A DNA stretch of 64,000 nucleotides from Streptomyces hyaluromycini (GTDB lineage Bacteria > Actinomycetota > Actinomycetes > Streptomycetales > Streptomycetaceae), in the NCBI RefSeq assembly GCF_002217755.1, contig NZ_BCFL01000019.1, forward strand, positions 372,001 through 436,000. Direction: 5' to 3'. The translations under genes and the position numbers were made by a program. Positions 59,278-64,000 of this stretch are shown here, in pieces. The notes under the pieces were generated by a model. That model searched no databases. It saw only the letters and a program-made list of their open reading frames with translations, and was not told where the DNA came from. Position 1 is the first letter of the stretch. Each line of letters starts with the position of its first letter.

Positions 59278-60251
59278 ACGCAGTGTCCGTCGACGGCCTG
59301 TCGATGACCTACCGGGTCCCGGTCCGGGAAGCAGGACTGAAGGCCGCGTTCCGCTCGCTGGTGCACCGGCGGTACCGGGAGGTCCAGGCCGTACGAGACC
59401 TGTCCTTCGAGATCCCGCACGGTCAGGTGGTCGGCCTGCTCGGGCCTAACGGCGCGGGCAAGACCACCGCGATGAAGCTGATGTCCGGACTGCTGCACCC
59501 CACGGCCGGCTCGGTCGACGTGCTGGGGTTCACGCCGTGGCAGCGCCGGACCCCGTTCCTCAAGCAGATCGCCCTGGTCCGCGGCAGTCGGCCGACGGGC
59601 GGGGCACAGGAACTGACGGTACTGGATTCCCTGCAGTACCAACGAGTGCTCTATGGCATCCCCGACACCGACTACCACGCCGGGCTCGACGAGCTGATCG
59701 GGCTGCTGGGCCTGGGGCCGTTGCTCCACCGGCAGCTGCGCGCCCTCAGTCTCGGGCAGAAGATGCGGGCGGGGCTAGCGCTCTCCCTGCTGTACCGGCC
59801 GAAAGTGCTGTTCCTCGACGAGCCCACGCTCGGCCTGGACGTGTCCGCGGCCACCGCCGTCCGCCGCTTCCTCGCGGAGTACACCGGACAGAGCGGCGCC
59901 ACCGTCGTGCTCACCAGCCACTACATGGCGGACGTCGAGTCACTGTGCCGGCGGCTCATCCTCGTCGACCACGGCCGGGTCCAGTACGACGGGCCGCTCG
60001 AACGGCTCTCGGCGCAGCTGTCACCGTACAAACTGCTCCGCATCAGCGCTCCCGCGGCGACGAAGGAGAATTTCGAGGGCGTCGCGGAGGCCGTCGCCAC
60101 CCACGGGGTGTCCTGGGAGCTGCGAGTGCCCCGCGACGACATCGCCCGGGTCACGGCCCACCTGCTCACCACACTGGACGTGATCGACCTGGCGGTGGAA
60201 GAACCATCGCTGGAGACCGTGCTGGACCGCGTGTACCGGGAGGGCCTGTGA
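59274..60251 (+). CDS. ABC-2 exporter ATPase of the saccharide operon
   Basis: A 325-residue ATPase. I prefer GTG 59274, which overlaps the DUF1796 stop as GTGA; GTG 59268 would add two residues. Walker A is GPNGAGKTTAMKLM and Walker B is VLFLDEPTLGLDV; the signature is LSLGQKMRAGLAL (a variant of LSGGQ), typical of ATPases that pair with two DUF990-type permeases. The C-terminal 100 residues form an accessory domain. NodI, which exports Nod factors, is functionally comparable but works with one permease. The gene is translationally coupled to both neighbours. Confidence 0.9.
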   Translation: MNAVSVDGLSMTYRVPVREAGLKAAFRSLVHRRYREVQAVRDLSFEIPHGQVVGLLGPNGAGKTTAMKLMSGLLHPTAGSVDVLGFTPWQRRTPFLKQIALVRGSRPTGGAQELTVLDSLQYQRVLYGIPDTDYHAGLDELIGLLGLGPLLHRQLRALSLGQKMRAGLALSLLYRPKVLFLDEPTLGLDVSAATAVRRFLAEYTGQSGATVVLTSHYMADVESLCRRLILVDHGRVQYDGPLERLSAQLSPYKLLRISAPAATKENFEGVAEAVATHGVSWELRVPRDDIARVTAHLLTTLDVIDLAVEEPSLETVLDRVYREGL

Positions 60252-61009
60252 GGACCTCGCGGCTGATCGCACTGGCGGTGCGCAACCAGTTCCTGGAATG
60301 GGCCGGCACCTGGTGGTTCACCGTGTCGCTGGTCGTGAACTACGCGGTCGGGCCGCTCATCGGACTCGTCGTGTGGTCGGCGGTCCTGCCCGGCGACGAA
60401 GTGATCGTGCGGTACTTCGTGGCGCTGACGGCGGTGCACCTGCTGACGGCATCGTTCGAGGACTACACCTTCGCCGAGTCGGTCTACGACGGCACGGTCG
60501 GCCACCAACTGCTGGAACCGCAGCCCGTGGTGCTCGGACCGGCGGGCGCCAACCTCGCAATCCGGCTGTGGCTAGGCCTGTTCGGGCTGCCGCTCACCGT
60601 GACGGTCGCGCTCGTCACCGGCGCGTCCTACCGGTGGCAGGCCGTGCTGCTCGCGCTGCCGTCGCTCGTGCTGGCCGCGCTGCTGCGGTTCCTGTGGACG
60701 TGGCTGCTCGCGCTCACGGCGTTCTGGACCGAACGCGTGCACGCGATCGTCGGGTTCGGCAACATCCTGGTGTTCGTGTTCGGCGGAATAGCCGCGCCGC
60801 TGGGGGACCTCCCCGGCAGCTGGCAGACCGCCGCCGCCCTCCTGCCCTTCCACGCGATGCTCGGACTCCCCGCGGGAATCGCCGCGGGGATGCTGTCCGG
60901 TTCCGGAACCGCAGTCGCGCTGCAAGCCGGGTGGTGCGTGGTCCTCACGGCCGGCGCCATGGCCGTCTGGCGGTCCGGTGTCCGCCGGTACACCGCGGTG
61001 GGGGCATGA
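60248..61009 (+). CDS. ABC-2 exporter permease (DUF990-type), first of two
   Basis: A 253-residue membrane protein with six helices (among them WTVSLVV-like at 20-45, FGLPLTVTVALVTGA, and FGNILVFVFGGIAAPLGDLP). The start is GTG 60248, overlapping the ATPase stop. DUF990 permeases occur in pairs next to ATPases of the preceding type. With its partner it would form the channel for a saccharide or glycolipid; this is inferred from the neighbouring genes. Confidence 0.85.
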   Translation: MRTSRLIALAVRNQFLEWAGTWWFTVSLVVNYAVGPLIGLVVWSAVLPGDEVIVRYFVALTAVHLLTASFEDYTFAESVYDGTVGHQLLEPQPVVLGPAGANLAIRLWLGLFGLPLTVTVALVTGASYRWQAVLLALPSLVLAALLRFLWTWLLALTAFWTERVHAIVGFGNILVFVFGGIAAPLGDLPGSWQTAAALLPFHAMLGLPAGIAAGMLSGSGTAVALQAGWCVVLTAGAMAVWRSGVRRYTAVGA

Positions 61010-61012
61010 CGC

Positions 61013-61798
61013 GTGAAGCTGCTGAAGCTGTTCGCCACGAGTTTCTCCCTGTCCCTGCGCCAAGCTCTGACCTTCCGGGCGAACCTCGTGTTCGACGCGG
61101 TCCTGTCGGGGGTCGCCCTCGCCTCGACGATCGCCACCGTGCTGATCATCTTCTCCCGCACCGGCCGCCTCGCTGGCTGGACACAGCCCGAGGTGCTGGT
61201 GCTCATCGGCACGTTCGAGCTGCTCAGCGGCGTGAAGACGACGTTCGTGGACCCGAACCTCGCCGGCTTCCCGACCCGTGGTGTGCGGCAGGGACAGCTC
61301 GACCACCACCTGCTGCAGCCGGCACCCAGCATGTTCCTCGTCAGCTTCGCCACCGCGGCGCCCCTGGCCGGCGTGCAGATCCTGCTCGGATTCGCCGTCG
61401 TCCTCGCCGGTGCGGGCACGTCGGCCCACCACCCGGGCGCGGGCGCGTTCGGAGCGTGGGCGCTGCTGGTGCTAGCCGCGACTCTGACGACGTGGGCGGT
61501 GGGCATACTCTTCGCGAGCCTCGCGTTCTGGGCACCGAGACTGGACCTGCACAGTCTGTTCGGCAGCGTCTGGCAGCTCGCCCGTTACCCCGCCGACCTC
61601 TACGCGCGCCCCCTGCGGCGGCTGTTCACGTACGTCCTGCCGCTCGCCGTCATCGCCAGTGCGCCGACGCGCGCACTCGCACGGCCGGGCAGCCCGGCCC
61701 TCCTGCTCGGTGCCCTGGCGACGACGGCCGCCGCCGTGCTGGCGGCGACCGTCGTGTGGCGGGCCGGCCTGCGCCGCTATACGGGAGCCGGCGGCTAG
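61013..61798 (+). CDS. ABC-2 exporter permease (DUF990-type), second of two
   Basis: A 261-residue membrane protein with six helices, start GTG 61013. LSLRQALTFRANLVFDAVL opens it, and GVRQGQLDHHLLQPAP is the conserved cytoplasmic loop of the family, followed by QILLGFAVVLAG and SLAFWAPRLDLHSLFGSVW. It ends the operon. Downstream sequence is broken transposase, so no terminator is obvious; transcripts may run into the remnant region. Confidence 0.88.
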   Translation: MKLLKLFATSFSLSLRQALTFRANLVFDAVLSGVALASTIATVLIIFSRTGRLAGWTQPEVLVLIGTFELLSGVKTTFVDPNLAGFPTRGVRQGQLDHHLLQPAPSMFLVSFATAAPLAGVQILLGFAVVLAGAGTSAHHPGAGAFGAWALLVLAATLTTWAVGILFASLAFWAPRLDLHSLFGSVWQLARYPADLYARPLRRLFTYVLPLAVIASAPTRALARPGSPALLLGALATTAAAVLAATVVWRAGLRRYTGAGG

Positions 61799-61921
61799 CC
61801 TGACGCACCGCCGGACCAGGGAAGTCGGGCGGCTGTCTGCCGGCGGTGTTCGAGTGCGTCGGCGGCCTTGCGGCGGGCGGTGTCGGTCACGTCCACGGGT
61901 GGTCCGGCGCCGAGTCCGGGC

Positions 61922-62020
61922 CGCCTGGCCCGCGACTACGAAACCCACCCACACCGCTCCGAAGCCGTGATCCACATCGCCATGACCGATCTCATGGCCC
62001 GCCGCCTCACCGGTGAGAAC
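61922..62020 (+). pseudogene. IS5-family transposase C-terminal remnant
   Basis: The frame encodes RLARDYETHPHRSEAVIH and IAMTDLMARRLTGEN, the C-terminal end of IS5-type transposases almost word for word. The catalytic domain is absent. The preceding 120 bases (61800-61920) look like an unrelated fragment. Confidence 0.8.
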
Positions 62021-62226
62021 ACCCCGTGTAGCGGGCCCGCACCGCCAGCACCAACGAGTGACTGGTGCTGCCACGGCGCACGATCTGCTGCAGCCGCTGC
62101 CCCTCCTGGTCATCCGCGACCGGCAGCCCAACCGGCCGAACGCCACCGGCAGAACCCGCAACTGGAAGGAAGCCATCAACACCCTCGCCGGCTACTACGG
62201 CGACCGCGTCACCGACCACCAGTAGG
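62021..62226 (+). other. Fragment of an unidentified coding sequence
   Basis: One frame ends with AHDLLQPLPLLVIRDRQP, then WKEAINTLAGYYGDRVTDHQ, just before a stop at 62223-62225. It resembles the C terminus of a protein but has no start and no recognised family. It is followed by an A-rich run (AAAGAAAAAAAAG near 62250) that is unusual for this genome. Confidence 0.35.
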
Positions 62227-62373
62227 CAAACAGAGCACCGGGCTTACACAAAGAAAAAAAAGACACTCTCCGTCGCCCTCGATCGACAACCTCACCAAGC
62301 GCATAACGGACGAGACGACACCCACCTGGCGAGGAAATTACTGGAACATGAAGAGCAATCCGCCTAGATCAAA

Positions 62374-62389
62374 CGCCCTTTCAGGGGCG
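62374..62389 (-). terminator. Short hairpin downstream of the terpene synthase gene
   Basis: On the minus strand it reads GCCCCTGAAAGGGC followed by GTTTGATC, a four- to five-pair GC stem with a short T-containing tail, starting about 10 bases after the terpene synthase stop. Confidence 0.5.
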
Positions 62390-62398
62390 GTCCTGGTG

Positions 62399-63400
62399 CT
62401 ACTTCAGCTTACCCCGGTCCTTTGGCAGCACCACCTGGGGGGAATTCGGCGCGGTGCGGTATCGGCCGGATTCGACGATCCAGCGGGCGTGTGCGGCTGT
62501 GATGGCGCGCAGGGTGTTCGTCGTGTCCGTGAGGGCGCGGATCTCAGGACCAGGCAGGCGCCGGAACTGCTCCAGCAGAGCGTCTTCGTAGTCGAGGAGG
62601 TCTCCGACGCGGCTGGTGATTTGCCGTTCCACCAGTGTTGAGGCTTCCTTGCGTCCGCACCCGAGGGTGTGGGCGAGGACGGCGACGTAGTTGTCGTGGT
62701 TACCGATGGCAGATTCCTTGCTGAACGAGGCGAGATCGTTGCGCCAAGCGGTGATCTGGTTGGAACAAGTGGTCAGGTAGCGCCAGGCGATGGTGCGGGT
62801 GGCCGGCGTGGGGGCCTCGTGCGGGTGGACGGCTTCGATCAGGTCCCACATGAACATGCCGTTGGACCATGGGCGCAGGTCCATGAAGGCGGCCAGCGAG
62901 GGTACTCGGGGCCCCGCTCTCAATCTTGCCTCCCAGGCCAGCGCCTGGCCGTGGCGGGAGAGATGGCGGATGAACCGGTCTCGCCAGGCGGGGGACAGGC
63001 TTTCAGGTAGTCGGTGCCACTGCTCACGGATCGCCCGTACCAGAGGGTCTTGGGGTTCGACGTTCTGCCCGGCCAGGACGGCTGTGATCTGTTGGTACAG
63101 GGTCTGGATGTGATCCGGCTGCGCGGTGCTCTGCTCGCTGCGGTCATCCAGGGCGAAGAGGATGACCAGCCAGCGGGCGTAGGTGCGGACCCGGGTGGCG
63201 GGTTCGGCGGGAAAGATGCGGGCAGCCAGGCGGGGGAAGCGGGCCTGACGGAGCACGTCCACGCCTTGGGGAGCCAGGCCCTGTTCGGCGGCCCATTGGT
63301 GGGTGTCCGACTCGATTTCGTCGCTGTCGGTGTGAAGGCCGTCGGGGGCGAGCCCAAGTTCGGCGAAGGCGTCGGCTGGCGGGCGGGACATGGAGGACAT
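62399..63400 (-). CDS. Class I terpene synthase
   Basis: A 333-residue protein. ATG 63400 has AGGAG seven bases upstream; ATG 63391 is possible too. The aspartate-rich motif is DDRSE (Asp85, Asp86, Glu89). The metal-binding triad is NDLASFSKE (Asn221, Ser225, Glu229), and the C-terminal Arg313-Tyr314 pair senses diphosphate. All three magnesium-binding parts are intact, so the enzyme should cyclise a prenyl diphosphate, probably farnesyl or geranyl. Length fits sesquiterpene or monoterpene synthases. The product cannot be predicted. It is inside the inverted-repeat island but opposite in direction to the saccharide operon. Confidence 0.93.
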   Translation of the reverse strand: MSSMSRPPADAFAELGLAPDGLHTDSDEIESDTHQWAAEQGLAPQGVDVLRQARFPRLAARIFPAEPATRVRTYARWLVILFALDDRSEQSTAQPDHIQTLYQQITAVLAGQNVEPQDPLVRAIREQWHRLPESLSPAWRDRFIRHLSRHGQALAWEARLRAGPRVPSLAAFMDLRPWSNGMFMWDLIEAVHPHEAPTPATRTIAWRYLTTCSNQITAWRNDLASFSKESAIGNHDNYVAVLAHTLGCGRKEASTLVERQITSRVGDLLDYEDALLEQFRRLPGPEIRALTDTTNTLRAITAAHARWIVESGRYRTAPNSPQVVLPKDRGKLK

Positions 63401-63410
63401 TGACGGACTC

Positions 63411-63638
63411 CTACTGGGAAGTTGCGCTGGAGAAGAGGGCAAGGTCTGTGGGCGTGGACGAGCGCCAGCAGAGCCCTTCAGCAGCCCCTTTCTCAACGGT
63501 GATGGCGATGTCCTGGACCGTGCGGTCCGCTCGAGCTGCCAGCACCGGCATCCCGAAGGTAAACAAGTAGGCGCCGCGGGTAAGGTCGCCGAGCGCATGC
63601 AAGCGAGGATCGGTCAAGCCGCGCGTTGGAGGGCGCAA
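63411..63638 (-). CDS. Small unknown protein coupled to the terpene synthase
   Basis: A frame of 75 residues ends 11 bases before the terpene synthase start; its TAG stop overlaps the AGGAG ribosome site. The best start is TTG 63638, which is weak. It contains GAYLFTFGMPVLAARADR and IAITVEKGAAEGLCWRS. No family is recognised. It could be a small accessory protein or the end of a broken gene; close spacing favours translation together with the synthase. Confidence 0.4.
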   Translation of the reverse strand: MRPPTRGLTDPRLHALGDLTRGAYLFTFGMPVLAARADRTVQDIAITVEKGAAEGLCWRSSTPTDLALFSSATSQ

Positions 63639-63650
63639 GAACTCAGGTAG

Positions 63651-63709
63651 ACGAAATCTGAGCTGATGTCATCCAGTCGGAATGATATTTCGCGAGACAT
63701 CAGTTTCGT
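63651..63709. promoter_or_regulatory. Bipartite inverted repeat upstream of the terpene synthase operon
   Basis: ACGAAA (63651-63656) and TGATGTC (63664-63670) pair with GACATCA (63696-63702) and TTTCGT (63704-63709). The two arms are AT-richer than their surroundings and lie just upstream of the minus-strand operon, where an operator is expected. The 226 bases between it and the right inverted repeat (63710-63935) hold nothing I can name. Confidence 0.5.
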
Positions 63710-63935
63710 TTCATTTGCGTGATCCCCAATCTGAAGAGCTGAGTGGCAGACTGGTTCTTCAAACGGAAACTGGCCGCCGTGACGATCACACAGACAGCCG
63801 ACTCGGCGGCGGAGCCGCTCTCGCTGATTCCAGTGCGAAGGTGCCGTATTCGCTTCGAATTTGATTACGCTCGGTCGGCAGCCTCCTCCGACCGGAAGAT
63901 TGGCTTGTATTCGGTCGCCGCTTCACGGCTACTGC

Positions 63936-64000
63936 CTAACTGTAAGAGGCGTAATTGTCGCTATCGAGACAGGAATGTGACAAATCATTGTCAAAAGCCG
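63936..64000 (-). repeat. Right arm of the 65-bp island inverted repeat (may continue past the window)
   Basis: From CTAACTGTAAGAGGCG to GTCAAAAGCCG at the last base of the window. It is the reverse complement of 54705-54769 at 58 of 65 positions. The match reaches the window edge, so the repeat may be longer and may be part of a complete IS element outside. Confidence 0.88.

Overview
The window is high-GC actinobacterial chromosome, almost certainly Streptomyces. The evidence is very GC-rich third codon positions, GTG and GTGA-overlap starts, a two-domain F420 FO synthase (fbiC), a whiJ/abaA-type regulator triad, SpoIIE-type PP2C phosphatases with PAS, GAF and histidine-kinase-like ATPase domains, and inverted repeats of a kind common between Streptomyces genes. 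I saw no tRNA, rRNA or CRISPR array.

Layout. 1-5.8 kb: accessory genes (a partial anti-sigma-type ATPase, a small toxin-antitoxin-like pair, an aldo/keto reductase, an APH-fold kinase, a PHP phosphoesterase, a luciferase-like F420 oxidoreductase). 6-8.6 kb: fbiC, with a small palindromic repeat carried in frame. 8.7-14.6 kb: a secreted protein, an MmyB-type regulator divergent from an FMN reductase, DUF2165, a beta-helix protein, a deleted second copy of the DUF2165 gene, and a class V aminotransferase. 14.6-21.8 kb: an ABCG-like half transporter, a large NTPase-TPR protein, the whiJ/abaA-type triad and a winged-helix protein behind a 28-bp perfect palindrome. 21.8-31 kb: a lipase, an ADP-ribosylglycohydrolase-like protein that has lost its metal ligands, a two-component system beside a MacB/FtsX-type ABC transporter, and a sodium:solute symporter with an unusual leader. 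31-41.5 kb: an SDR, a malic enzyme-fumarase operon, and two PP2C phosphatases flanking a PucR-type regulator. 42.8-52.9 kb: a catabolic regulon with alcohol and aldehyde dehydrogenases, an IclR regulator, a five-gene branched-chain-amino-acid-type ABC importer and a second aldehyde dehydrogenase. Two near-identical 17-bp operator candidates tie it together.

52.9-54.7 kb is a graveyard of broken genes (a YoeB-like toxin remnant, a carboxypeptidase with a doubtful 5' end, IS3 and IS5 transposase fragments). From 54,705 to the window end, two 65-bp inverted repeats (58 of 65 positions identical) bracket a 9.3-kb island. Its main content is a tightly overlapping eight-gene operon: an FkbM-type methyltransferase with in-frame TTA codons, a possibly lysozyme-like protein, a processive family-2 glycosyltransferase, a NodB-type polysaccharide deacetylase, a DUF1796 protein, and an ABC-2 exporter of one ATPase and two permeases. 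It reads as a make-deacetylate-methylate-export pathway for a saccharide product, similar in logic to NodC/NodB/NodIJ but without NodA. A terpene synthase with intact catalytic motifs lies on the opposite strand in the same island. This island is the best candidate here for an undescribed system.
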